DNA of 64,000 bases from Riptortus pedestris. Taxonomy: Eukaryota > Arthropoda > Insecta > Hemiptera > Alydidae. Below the pieces are notes generated by a model. It had not been told where the DNA came from. It saw nothing but the letters and a program-made list of their open reading frames with translations, and did not search any database. Position 1 is the first letter of the stretch; each line of letters starts with the position of its first letter. The position numbers and the translations under genes are program-made. Shown in pieces: positions 44,600 through 64,000 of this stretch. The stretch covers positions 201,796,501 to 201,860,500 of the forward strand of contig CM032228.1 of the NCBI GenBank assembly GCA_019009955.1. The letters run 5' to 3'.

Positions 44600-45840
44600 T
44601 GAAAAAAAATCATTTTTTTAATTTCTGAAACGGGTACCTTTCAATGATTGTGTATGAGGTTTACAATTAGTAAATAGTCTGGGTAGATTATCTGGAGGCC
44701 ACCCATTTAAAGATGATTATTAAATCATATTAAAGAAAAATACTTTACTATTTAAAATGAAACTTCTAGAATTTATTTGAATAACAAAATGTGTGGCAAA
44801 ATGTAATTATAAATTAGTTAGCACTGAACTGGACGGTGTCGTGGAGTAGCTGGATAAAGAGGTCGTCCCCGGCCGTCGTCTGCCACATAAACTCTGCAAG
44901 GAAGCTGTCCAAATGGTCTAATAATAAACCATCACCAAGTGGTAATAATAAACGATCACTCATTTTCTAATAACAAAAGATACAAAATGACTAAGATAAC
45001 CTAGTCAAGTATGAACTACCATATATACCATCACCACATATAATAGTGATGTAGTTTTGAAACTAAATATTTTATCTGTAAATAAACAGTGGCCTTCTGC
45101 ATTTTTTTTAAGTATTGGAAACGAAAAAAATGATGACAGTTGCTTGTCAAGTGGTAGAACAAAGCCTTAAATATACAAATATTTTCTTAAAACTATTTTA
45201 GATTACGGTCTCAATCTGCTCATTACTCTCCAAGTTCATCAATTTGTTCCATTGTATTCCACTATGACGTCTGGCCTGAATTTACCTTGTGGTATCCTAT
45301 ATACGTTGGCACGTAACGTATGTCACTCTCTTGACGTGAAAGCCCGTCTTAAAACGTACTACTTGGCTGTACGGATATATGCGAAGCCTGCGAGTATAAG
45401 AGCTGATGCACATGATGTGACAGCCTCCATTGCTTTACAGACTGCTTGGCTAGCGTCCTTCACTTACGCTGAACTCAGGAAACCCTCATCCGATAGGAGT
45501 ACATTTGGGGGCTGGTATCACCCCCACCCCAAACACTTTGATGTACAAAAATCAAAGAAAGAAAAATCTATTCAAGTAATCTCTATGATAATAAGTTGAC
45601 AAGTCAAATGTCTCATACAAAAATTAATTGGTCTGTTTGGGAAGGGACTTTTTTATCATTTTATAAATAATATGAATTGCACTCACTTTTTTATGGTCAA
45701 TATCCCCCTCCCTCCAATCAAAAGTTTTCGCAAATGCCTCATCCTAATTAGCTTTGCCACTCCTCGAGAATCCAAAGTATTTTGCCCCCCAAGTTCCTAA
45801 CCCTCCAGAAGAGAAGTCTCATTATTACATTAAATCTTTA
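44600..45840. other. Intergenic DNA with an unassigned 115-codon frame
   Basis: An open frame at 45252-45599 (+) starts MYSTMTSGLNLP and includes LKTYYLAVRIYAKP. It is less AT-rich than its flanks and resembles no family I know; it may be a relic of a mobile element. The rest is featureless. Confidence 0.3.
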
Positions 45841-45844
45841 TCGA

Positions 45845-45990
45845 TATAATGTTGCGTAATCAATATAATGTTGTAGGATCCAGTAAATAAGGAAAAGAAA
45901 GATGTAGTCTTCCTGCATGAAATGTTTATATTTGACAACCGGTTTTATCACGTCAGTCTCTTCATTGCGGTGACAAATGAGTAAAACATA
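45845..45990 (-). repeat. Dispersed repeat, PLE-like end (copy 2)
   Basis: Shares GGATCC flank, atgtttatatttgacaaccgg and the tcatgac/tcacgt-type continuation with 33785-33975, at lower identity. Confidence 0.48.
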
Positions 45991-46014
45991 CAATCAAGAA
46001 TATATCCGTTATTA

Positions 46015-46235
46015 TTTTATTGAAAAATGTTATATAAGCAATCTTGTTGATAATATAATGTACTAAAATTGGTTTTATATATATTTTCATAAGTTAATTT
46101 TGAGTATCGTTGCAGTTCGGTCTTCAGTAAACTTTCACTCCTATTCTCACTCACTGTGACATCATTGATTACCATTCTAGTAGGTGAGAAATCTGGCTGG
46201 ATTAAGCAGCCCCTGTTTGATGACTTTTTAAATTT
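46015..46235 (+). mobile_element. HINE-like 3'-half fragment
   Basis: Blocks gcaatcttgttg, cttcagtaaactttcactcc and the terminus GGTGAGAAATCTGGC...aagcagcccctgtttgatgac are recognisable. Decayed. Confidence 0.62.
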
Positions 46236-46474
46236 AAAATTTAATTCAAGTATTTTTAATAAATACTTTTTCAATATTTTTTAAAAAACTTATTTTTGTT
46301 TACGAATTTTATACATTGTGTAACAATGTAATATCTACAGAGGCACTTCTGGTCTGTCAGCTACGTTCCTCCACTATACATTTCAGCTTAAGGCATTTCA
46401 AATTAAGTATAAATGTTGTATAAAATATGAATAGCTCTTGTTAATTGTTAAGAAGGGTATGTAGCTCTAAGCAT

Positions 46475-46853
46475 TAATCCGATTAAGTAGAAAATGGGAA
46501 TTCTAAAAAGTGTAGAGAAAGATTTATTGAGGAGGTCGCTACAGCTTACCAGAGAGATGAAAGTAAGAAGGAAAGAAATTCTAAAGCGAACCATACTACA
46601 GGAAACAGGAGATAAAAGAGTCAAAAGATAGTTCTTACGGTATGCTCATATGGAAAGAATGATCAATGGAACATGGCAGAAGAGATTTCTCCTCTGGCTC
46701 CCACCAGGTAGAAGTAAAAAAGGCCCTCCTTGGAACGGTATAACTAGATGCCAAGAGTATGATTGGGGTCTGGATGAAAGCGATTGCAAATATAGAGTGA
46801 GGCGGGAGGGACGAGTATCTACGGAATATCCCGGAGTAGCTCGTAATAGATGA
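46475..46853 (+). pseudogene. Non-LTR retrotransposon ORF2 C-terminal fragment
   Basis: The plus strand reads RYAHMERMINGTWQKRFLLW then LPPGRSKKGPPWNGITRCQE and ends with a stop at 46851-46853. The pattern (W/R)YGHxxRM ... PPGRRKxGRP ... is the usual C-terminus of endonuclease-RT polyproteins of RTE/craniofacial-like LINEs. A stop at about 46629 separates it from the upstream basic part. It may belong with the RT piece ending at 44460. Confidence 0.68.
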
Positions 46854-46974
46854 TTAGGTTAATAAATATATTCTTGTCTGGTTGTATTTGCCTTCCTTAT
46901 AATCTTGTCCGAATAGTAGATGGTGGGGTTTGTGCTTGAGTTGTCATCTATTCTATTAGTTGATCTCTACAATT

Positions 46975-46976
<2 letters not shown>

Positions 46977-47036
<60 letters not shown>
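46977..47036. repeat. (TA)n microsatellite, about 30 units
   Basis: Uninterrupted TA run between unrelated sequences; no HINE consensus borders it. Confidence 0.92.
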
Positions 47037-47038
<2 letters not shown>

Positions 47039-47522
47039 GCAGACAGCATACTGATACTAAAGTCAAACATCAGGGTGTCCTTCCTCGTGTGAACATAAAC
47101 CACAAATCTACAAGTAGAAGAAAGCCGTATATGTGTATCTCTGAATATACCAGATATCCCTTGGTTGACGTAACAATTGTGGTGTAAGGTGCCCACAGGG
47201 TAAGCTACTTTCAAACTCCTGATAAGAGTGAAGGCCCAAGTTTCTCAGGCAGGGGACGTTTTAAGCATGAAATTGACATGAACTAAACACTTTATTCGAA
47301 CAACTGACTAAGTATGCTTTAGGTTATATGTGAAACATGTGGCCTAAACAGTATTTTTACAAAACCTCCCCTCTTACTCTTCTTTACCTTTGGTGAAAAG
47401 ATACCTCTTCCTTAGGCGACTCACTTACTCCTTTATTTTCCTTCCTACAACGGGGAGAAGCTAGGTGTACCTCCCCAAGGCCTGTTTCACCTCACCTTCC
47501 TTTTAGAGCTCCCTATAGTCAC

Positions 47523-47735
47523 ATTGGGGCTCAGGTTGGCCATGCGAGTTAAAGCGTTGACCTTTATCTCACATGGTAAACCTAGAGTGGCGAGTTCGAT
47601 TCTCACCTGGGCAAAGGAGATTATTTAGTGACGAAATTCATTAAATAACATCCTAAAATCCCACCCTGGCTAGAGAAGGGTCCCCGCCCCGATTAGCCTA
47701 AGTTGCAAAAAGTGGACGTTAATAAATAATAAATA
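47523..47735 (+). mobile_element. tRNA-derived SINE, full length
   Basis: Head ttggggctcaggttggccatgcg, B box GCGAGTTCGATTCTCACC, body tttagtgacgaaattcatta, tail gtggacgttaataaataata. Confidence 0.85.
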
Positions 47736-47850
47736 TAGTCACATTAAAAACATCTTTTCCCCAGTATAGAATTTATTTATACTTCGTGGAGAACGCTCGT
47801 CCATCTGCTTCTTAGTTGAAGGCTAAAAGAATGGGACGCGTTATCTATTG

Positions 47851-47915
47851 GTGGCAACCCGTCCCAATTTGGCATAGTTGCAAAAAGTGGACGCTAATAA
47901 TAATAAACAACGAGA
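47851..47915 (+). mobile_element. SINE tail fragment
   Basis: caacccgtcccaatttggc followed by gcaaaaagtggacgctaataata is the last 60 bases of the SINE body. Confidence 0.75.
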
Positions 47916-48083
47916 GCTTTGTTCTAATTTTCTTCCTTAAAAATAGCTCTACTGACGAATTTCTTATAGCCTTATGAGTCATTATCTATAGTCGAATAAA
48001 AAATGTTGAAGTGGGCCTGGTGTGTCTAGATTTGCAAAGGGATGTAGCATTTTCTTCAATGACTGAACGTCCCTAAACATTTT

Positions 48084-48207
48084 TAACAGATTTCCCTTAA
48101 GAGAAATCAGTTTTTGAGGTCGTATTCATGATGAGATTTCCGAAAAATTTCCTTAAATGTCGATTGATTCAGAGGCCCATCACCCACGGCCTGCGTAAAC
48201 TAAGCAC
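48084..48207. mobile_element. Two HINE-like termini facing each other
   Basis: 48084-48170 is a 5' end in forward orientation (acagatttcccttaagag ...). 48172-48207 is a reversed 3' end (cccatcacccacggcctgcg then taaactaagcac). The middle of the element is deleted, or two copies have recombined. Confidence 0.6.
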
Positions 48208-48692
48208 GTTAGATTTAAGAATCCCAAGAAAATAAACTGGAAAAAGTAATACTGGACAATAATATACCATTAGTGAAGAACATTCATAATAAGAAGGAAT
48301 TAGAAAGCCATCTTAGGAAGGTCATAATTATGGCTAACAGATACGCTTTTTGTTCATCTTGAAAACAATAGTGTAAAACTGGTGATGGAAGGAAACATTG
48401 GAGGCTATAAGGAAAAAGACAAGCAGATTTTAGCAAAACCTATTAGTAGGGGACCGCAATGAAAAAGTTTATTAGAAGTAGGAGCTCAAGAGATGAGCCT
48501 AGGATAAGAATGAAAAAGTTTGAGAAGTTATTGTGAATGAACTCTGGAACTACTGAGAATGCCAAGTAAGTTTATTCTTAAGCACAAAAAAGGCAGTGCA
48601 ATTCGAACAGCTATTAGATTTAGTAAAACATCAGATTATCAAGCAAGATACCAAATTGCGTGATGCAATTCCTGTTCATGACAGATTAATGG

Positions 48693-48854
48693 TCACAAAT
48701 CACAATTAAATTTTTTCGCCATTTCTTCATATGCACTAATTTTCAAATCTCGATTCCTGTATAATTTGTGTTTAATATTCCACAAAACTTCCTTTCCCTA
48801 ATAAAGATTAATCAAATTGAAAATTTCTTCGTCTGTCCACTGCCGTACACTCAT
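48693..48854 (-). pseudogene. MADF-domain protein fragment with an in-frame stop
   Basis: From ATG at 48852-48854 the minus strand reads MSVRQWTDEEIFNLINLY, a TAG stop, then GKEVLWNIKHKLYRNRDLKI and SAYEEMAKKF, ending at TGA 48693-48695. W-x-E-x-x-LI-LY...LW...Y.NRD....A..EIA is the MADF (Myb/SANT-like) pattern found in arthropod transcription factors and in second proteins of PIF/Harbinger transposons. No neighbour helps to choose. Confidence 0.68.
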
Positions 48855-49265
48855 TTTACAAATTTTAATAAACACAAAAGAATAAATTTTGACAAAAAAA
48901 AACACCCTCTTTGATAGCAATCTCCTAAGCAAGTCTCATACTGAGGTCTCATCTCTTCCAACGTTGACTGAAGACTAGAGCCCGAGAGTAGGAATGAGCC
49001 TGTCCACTCGTGACAAATACTGTCTCAGAGATTAGTACTCTCCAGTCTCCGAGTCCGCTCTCAGACCCATATACATTTGAGAGTCAAGTCTCGAAACTAT
49101 TTTGTCTCAAGTGGACACATACCTTTAATAAATAATAATAATAAAATAAATCTTAGCCAAAGACATGATTTTTGTAATCAATTCACGTACTAACATCTCC
49201 CTCTTCATGAAAAACAGGTGCTGCAGGAAAGACCTCTTCTTCATGTCGGGATGAACCTTCAATTA

Positions 49266-50560
49266 CTAAAGTACCTTCCACCACCTCCACGACGCGGCTC
49301 CTCTCCCCTTCCTTCTGTCTACGACGGTTTTCAACCCAGGGGTCGCCTCAAACCTGAGTGTCTCCTCACCCAGACCTGGCCGACCAGGAGCAGAGGGGTT
49401 GCACTCCCCGGGTCGTAGGCACTCTTCTGTTCCTCCAATCTCCCCTCTTTGCACTTGAGGCTTAAGAAGGTCGGTGTTTGTTGATAGTAACCCTTTCGTT
49501 CTACTATTTATCAATATCATTTTCGGATCATTTGACGCTTTAATTAGGGAAAGACCTTCGTCCAAGGAAATCAGCCCCAGCCGCTGGCAATCCTGTGGTC
49601 CAATAAGTGGTTGATATTGTGCGTTGATCCCTTCAAATTTAAGGTGATAATTCTTTTTTTCCCAAATGATGTATCTTTGATGGCCTAAGTTGTGGACTCA
49701 CCTCCATAGTCAAAATTGTATGGCTAAGCTGAAGTTCAATCGATGAGAAGGACCCAAATAGTTTGAAGGTATTTAAGACATTACTGGTTGCTCCACTGTC
49801 AAGCTTCAGCAGTTTCGGAAGGAACAGACAAGCTCACAAAAAGTCTCTTCTTTAGTCTTAAATACTTCATTATCCTTGAGATCTCCTGTATGCAAAATTT
49901 CTTTGTTACTTGTTTCCGCATTCCTCAGTTGTTGTTTTTTTTCTTGAGGTATATTGAACTAAAATGGTTAAGCTTCTTACACTTGAGGCATGTATTTCTA
50001 TATGCTGCACAGTTGGTAGCACCTCTATTATGCTGGCCGCCACAAAACCGCCAAATTAAACCTTGCCTTGGGCTTAATTGCAAAATGTTCATTACCGTTT
50101 TTTCTTGATATATTTATTTTTTCTTTAATGCCAAATTCTCGGCTTGCTCATCTGAGACATATCTCTATTGCTTGCTCCAATGCTAATGATTTTTTGGCTA
50201 AAAGTCTTTTTAGTATCAGAGAATTCGAAATCCATGTGACCAAGCGATTATGTATCAAATTTTCTTCTATTTTATGTTTTGATAGCTCTGGTAAATTACC
50301 AAAGTAACAACTTACAGACAACTCATTAAGCCAATTGATAAAATCTTTACACGTCTCTGTAGGAAGCTGAGTTGCACTGTTAAAAACAAACTGCTTTGTT
50401 ATATTTTTTTTTTGTAGCTAAAATACTTATCTAAGTCTGACAATTATGGCATTAATCCTTGCATCAGTTTTGCATATATTTTGAATTAGGTTCAATTCAT
50501 TTTAGTCAATAAACGAACAAGATAAAGCTAACTTTACCTGTGGAGTCAACCTGGATGCCT
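49266..50560 (-). pseudogene. Gypsy retrotransposon gag-protease remnant
   Basis: Minus-strand order from right to left: a Gag segment (NSATQLPTETCKDFINWLNE and LSVSCYFGNLPELS, then KSLALEQAIEIC), a zinc knuckle (CGGQHNRGATNC ... TCLKCKKLNHF, about 49975-50055), and a protease (LLKLDSGATSNVLNTFKLFG, about 49779-49811, then QPLIGPQDCQRLGLI). Frames are interrupted by stops, and RT and integrase are absent. Domain order is that of Gypsy/mag-type elements. The stretch 49266-49450 is less AT-rich and Pro/Gly-rich. Confidence 0.78.
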
Positions 50561-50599
50561 TAGGCCCTAAACCCACTCCAAGTGTGATGTAGTTCTGTC

Positions 50600-51640
50600 A
50601 TTACAGCTTGAACAGCTCTCAGTTCTCTCCTGCTTTTTCCTTATTCGAAAAGTCAAATAGTTGTGGCAAAGGAATATTAGTTAACACTTTCTTCAACTGT
50701 TACCATTCACCTGACACCATGTTCTTGAGCACAAAAAAGGTTTAGCATGTTTTTTTCTCAAGTGTATTTTTTGTTCTTCATAACATTAACAAAACTCTAT
50801 ACTCTGTGAATAGCATTCACAAAAACATCCCTCCGTTCACCTCACCTAAATCTTCCATCTAGTGAGAAAGCATTATTCCAAACCTATATCTTAGCCATAG
50901 AGGTAATATTAAATAATTAATTCACTCCCTAAAATAATAACTACTACAAAGCTAGGATAGTGGTTCCTTGGAGTCCAACTTAAGGGTGATAGGTTAGACT
51001 GGAAGCACCATAAAAAAAGCACTTCCCAAAGGGATTGCATGGCAATAGAGAAAAAGAGAAAGTAATGCTACGGTCCTAGGATTGGATTGTCTATTTTGTC
51101 TTCCTTCAAAAAGGGATAGAAAATATGGATTAATATACAATAAGTGGGTTAATTCTCACATGCCGATTCAAGAATTAAAAAAAAAATGTGTTTACAGCAA
51201 TCATTTGCTTTTTTGTAATTAAACAGGCTTTTGCTTACTGAAAATTTTAATAGCACAAGTAGACTCCATTATTTTTAAGGTGGCTTATCAAGATCTAAAA
51301 GCTACAATTTGCAGAAGCAAGCAATGGGTTTTTGCGGAAACTGCTCTTTTTATATTAATATATCTACCCAAGCCCATGAATATTTGATCCTTTAAAAATA
51401 CCTTCTCAAAACCTCACTCTCCTCAAATAATCAATAACTTTCAACCTCTTTTTTCTTTGGATAAGGCTATTTTCACTTACCTCATTCATAGCTTCCTTCA
51501 TTGATTTCTTTTGGGTTAACGTTTTCTGGTAATTCTGAGCCAAATCCACATTTTAATTACTTTGATAATTTCTGTTTTTGAAAAGAGTCTAACAGTCTCT
51601 CTCATAAAACAGTAAACTCCAACAAATGACTTTTAGCATG
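50600..51640. other. Intergenic DNA, nothing firm
   Basis: 50600-50780 may hold the 5' LTR edge of the Gypsy remnant (caccatgttcttgagcac), but no second LTR was found. The rest is AT-rich. Confidence 0.3.
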
Positions 51641-51660
51641 CATCTTTTTTTTTTTTTTTT

Positions 51661-51784
51661 TAGCAGATTTCCCTTAAGGGAAATCAGCTATTGAGGTCGT
51701 CCTCATGATGCGAATTTCAAAAAATTTCTTCAAATGTCCATCGATCCTACCCAGGAGATGATGAAAATGAGGTCTGTTCAAAAT

Positions 51785-51819
<35 letters not shown>

Positions 51820-52240
51820 GTCTGTTAACGCTCTAGCGGTCGCAATTTTTGTTTGATCATTACCAAACTCGATATTTAAACGTTTTATGTAAAAAGACAG
51901 ATCAAGTTCGTTAATGGCTGAAATCGGACCAGTGGGAGGGGGTTTTAGAGTGGGATTTTCGAAAAAATCTCTGTTACCATACATCGGATCAAAAAATTGT
52001 ATAGAACCAATCTTATTGCAAATTAAATTTACTATAAATATTGTTCTATACATTTATTCTCTATCTTGAATATTAACCGAGATATTTGCATTTTTATTAA
52101 ATGTGGGCCAATAACGGATGAATGAGTTTCCCGCCAAAAGCTAGTTCAGTCATAACTGTTCGGCTCTCGTATAGAGATTTCTTTATTGTATAACTTCACG
52201 TGGGAAAATTGCTTAGTTTACACAGCCCCTCCGTGACGAC
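51661..52240 (+). mobile_element. HINE-like repeat copy, full length (core A2)
   Basis: Follows a run of T; starts TAGCAGATTTCCCTTAAGGG with the intact 20-bp palindrome, (TA)n at 51785-51818, and 3' CACGTGGGAAAATTGCTTAG with a one-base-damaged hairpin (acagcccctccgt), then gacgactttt. Good reference copy for the forward orientation. Confidence 0.88.
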
Positions 52241-52249
52241 TTTTGATTA

Positions 52250-53300
52250 TGCTTTTTTATAACCTTGTTAATTAAAATACTTATTTTATCCCTAAGAAGA
52301 TCATATCAATTGCATATCGACTAGTGATGAATGATTTATTACTTATGTTGATGTATATATGCTAAATAAATCGCTCTAGTAGCACGTTGTGGTGCTCTGA
52401 CAGGTGGTAAACAGATAATTTCAAAAGACAAAAAGAATTATACAAAAAATTCATTATTTCACTTTAATTTTTACTTGCGAGCACATTCATCTTAACTAAA
52501 TCACAAAAACCAGTTAATAAAGAACCATAAGGTTAAGGATAAATTAAGAACATCAAAATGACGAGAAATCTTCAATAAATCCCGATTCTTCACATTCTGC
52601 ATTAATGAATTCATCAATTTCGAAATGGTCCATGGCCTAATTAACAAATTTGATAATTAAAGTTAACTCTTTTGAAGAGTAATAGTTTAAAAAGCAATAA
52701 TTAAATTACTAATACAAAAATGGAAGAAATTGTTATTAAAACTAAAAATATAAGGACACAAGGACTAGGTGTTTGTTTTATCATTTGAAGATATCAAAGC
52801 TAGGGTATAATTAGAATAAATGTGGTTGAGGTTTTGCTCAATTAAATTTATCACTTCCAACTAATTCAAGAATGATATCCAAATAAATATGTAACTCAAT
52901 TTACAAGCTCAAGCAGATGATTCCCAATTTCATTTGTTATAAGCTCAAGGTTGTGTCCCAAAAAGGTGCAATAAATATGTAAAACACTTTGACGAATTAA
53001 AAAATGTGTTATAATTTTAATATTGTTTAATTATCAACAATTTTCATAGTGAACCTTTAACGATGAATAATTTAAAGATTCCTTATCAAGAGTTGATTCT
53101 TCCACTTTTAATAAAATTGGAATTTTGATGGATTAAAAATGTTAATTCCAATATGCTTCTAACAGGTGTTTTCTAAGTTTGGGGTACACTTAGTTTTCAA
53201 AACGCAATTTATCTCTGTCAAATAGGGATTCAATATCTGTGTTTTCCCAAAAACTGAATATACCTAATTAGTAACCCTCATTTCTAGAAAAATATCAGAA
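52250..53300. other. Intergenic AT-rich DNA, nothing recognised
   Basis: No exon, repeat family or RNA gene seen. Confidence 0.35.
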
Positions 53301-53306
53301 CATTAA

Positions 53307-53540
53307 TTGGAGCTCAGGTTAGCCTTGTGAGTTAAAGTGTTGGCATTTATATAACATGGTAAACTAGGAGTGGCGAGTTCAATTCCCGCATGGGCAATAG
53401 GAATTTATTTAGTGACAGACTCATTAAATAAAATGCTTAGTCCCACCCTGACTAGAAAAGGGTGGTAACCTGTAGATAACCCATCCCAATTAGCCATAGT
53501 AGCATAAAGTGGATATTAATAAATAATAATAATAATAGAC
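53307..53540 (+). mobile_element. tRNA-derived SINE, full length
   Basis: Head ttggagctcaggttagccttgtg, B box GCGAGTTCAATTCCC, complete body, tail gtggatattaataaataataat. Confidence 0.85.
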
Positions 53541-53559
53541 TTTGAATAGAATTCTTCTT

Positions 53560-54260
53560 AATAGTTATATTTTGCTTAAGTTAAGAGAATGAGGAAGACT
53601 AAAAAAAAAAAAAAAGGAAACTGATCTAATATTTTCATTTAATTAATATCAGTACAAAATGTTTGTAGCAAACAATATATAAAAATATAATATAAATTTA
53701 ACAGCAGAATAAAATAATTATAAAAAACAAAACCATTAACAAATAAATTTCTCTTTTCTTTTTACATTAATGTTAGTTCAGTCTATTATTCTTGATCCTG
53801 TATTTGGAAGTACATTTTATTTTTCTTTAAAACCATATAAAAATACAATCTTTTCTTCAAAAATATATCATATATCATAAAAATTAATCATGGCAGAAAG
53901 CACTTCATTAGGAATGTTTTTCCTCTTACCTCATTTCTAATTACAAAATTAACCAAAACAAAAAAAAGAAGTTCCCAATGTTTATTCAAAATTCAATATT
54001 TAGAAGTCAAATTTTTGAAGCAACAGATCCATTAATCAAAGAAAAGATAAATAAAAGAATAAAAATAGAATTTATTAGTTAAAATTTCCTTAATGTGATT
54101 GAAGAAGTACTTTTCTAGTTTAATATTTTGGGCATTTACCTTATATTCAATAAAATAAACAGGTGATAATAATTTCATGACCTCATTAAAATTAAATTGA
54201 ATTTGACATGAGAAAGAAAGCTACTGCTTTTTCTATATTACTATAGGTATTTTGTAAATG
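53560..54260. other. DNA downstream of GPI, nothing recognised
   Basis: AT-rich; 5' of about 54690 it may include the GPI 3' UTR on the minus strand. Confidence 0.35.
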
Positions 54261-54269
54261 CCTTTATTT

Positions 54270-54382
54270 TGGGAGCAATTACCAGGCATAGCCAGCAGAC
54301 ACAACACAGGGAATGAAAAAGAAAAAGGAGAGAAGCAAGAAAATGCCGACTTGAGTCACCTAGCCATTTTGGAATTTATAAA
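54270..54382 (+). repeat. Dispersed repeat shared with 58227-58340
   Basis: GGGAGCAATTACCAGGCATA ... acaacacagggaatgaaaaag ... gagtcacctagccattttgg; the second copy is 4 kb away, same strand, with about a dozen differences by eye. Confidence 0.7.
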
Positions 54383-54692
54383 ACCCCCCTATAACAAATA
54401 TTCATCTATGTATTGAAATTTTACTACATATTGAATTCATAAACTTCAGCTTTTAAACAAAGTTTTACTACTAAATCCAAACAAATGAATAACGCACACA
54501 AAAAAAGACTTGAATATAATTCCATATAAACATGGCTATTTACTACTAATGTTTACATGATTATATGTTGGCAAAAACAAACTGCAAAACAATATAGGAA
54601 TTTTCTGAAATTTGACAAAATATTTAAAAATAAAATAAAACAATTATGTAATAAAACAGACTGTGATGCTAAAACTTCAAAAGAGGCTTACT

Positions 54693-63999
<9,307 letters not shown>

Positions 64000-64000
64000 G

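Noticed and set aside
46948..47214. Frames with poly(Ile-Tyr) (also near 60268-60492 and 61809-62057)
   Set aside because: Translation of (TA)n microsatellites.
47523..47610. A functional tRNA gene
   Set aside because: The tRNA-like head is repeated at many loci with the same 130-base body, lacks a good acceptor stem and is part of a SINE.
49218..49418. 66-aa plus-strand frame, Arg/Pro-rich
   Set aside because: Opposite strand of the Gypsy remnant; no motif.

Overview
The window is AT-rich metazoan nuclear DNA. Intron-bearing genes, (TA)n microsatellites, a tRNA-derived SINE and piggyBac, mariner, hAT, Copia, Gypsy, non-LTR and Helitron-type remnants all point to an arthropod. My impression is a crustacean such as a parasitic copepod, but the sequence does not settle this. 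No prokaryotic features, CRISPR arrays or rRNA genes were seen.

Three host genes can be read. (1) At 2397-9055 (+), four exons with matching phases encode part of an unrecognised protein with a laminin-G-like segment followed by an Ig-like domain; both ends are missing. (2) At 25663-42372 (-) lies a full coding set of eight exons for a doublecortin-like kinase (DCLK): two DCX domains plus a Ser/Thr kinase, 580 aa, every intron phase consistent. (3) At 54693 to the right edge (-) are the last seven coding exons of glucose-6-phosphate isomerase (GPI), about 310 residues including the catalytic Glu, His and Lys. An eighth donor site sits at the last bases of the window.

The rest is mostly mobile DNA. 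A piggyBac transposase enters from the left edge; its element ends at a TTAA at 1989-1992. A Copia element (10497-13679) has two LTRs, 5-bp target duplications, a primer site and a polypurine tract. Its reverse transcriptase is gone, and a Lys/Glu-rich tract sits in its place. It is inserted inside an older repeat. Gypsy, hAT, mariner, non-LTR, MADF and SINE pieces fill introns and intergenic DNA.

The most interesting signal is a family of about 0.6-0.7 kb repeats present in more than a dozen copies on both strands. Each starts at a T run with a perfect 20-bp palindrome, has a (TA)n core, and ends with an inverted copy of the start followed by a small GC-rich hairpin. This layout resembles non-autonomous Helentrons (HINE/DINE-1 type). 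There are at least three subfamilies with shared ends and different interiors. A second family (34671-38302 and 60412-61978) has a Helitron-like 3' end, with a GC hairpin followed by CTAG at a (TA)n target, and carries tandem monomers of about 300 bp. A perfect 276-bp palindrome at 55834-56109 is a third unusual structure.
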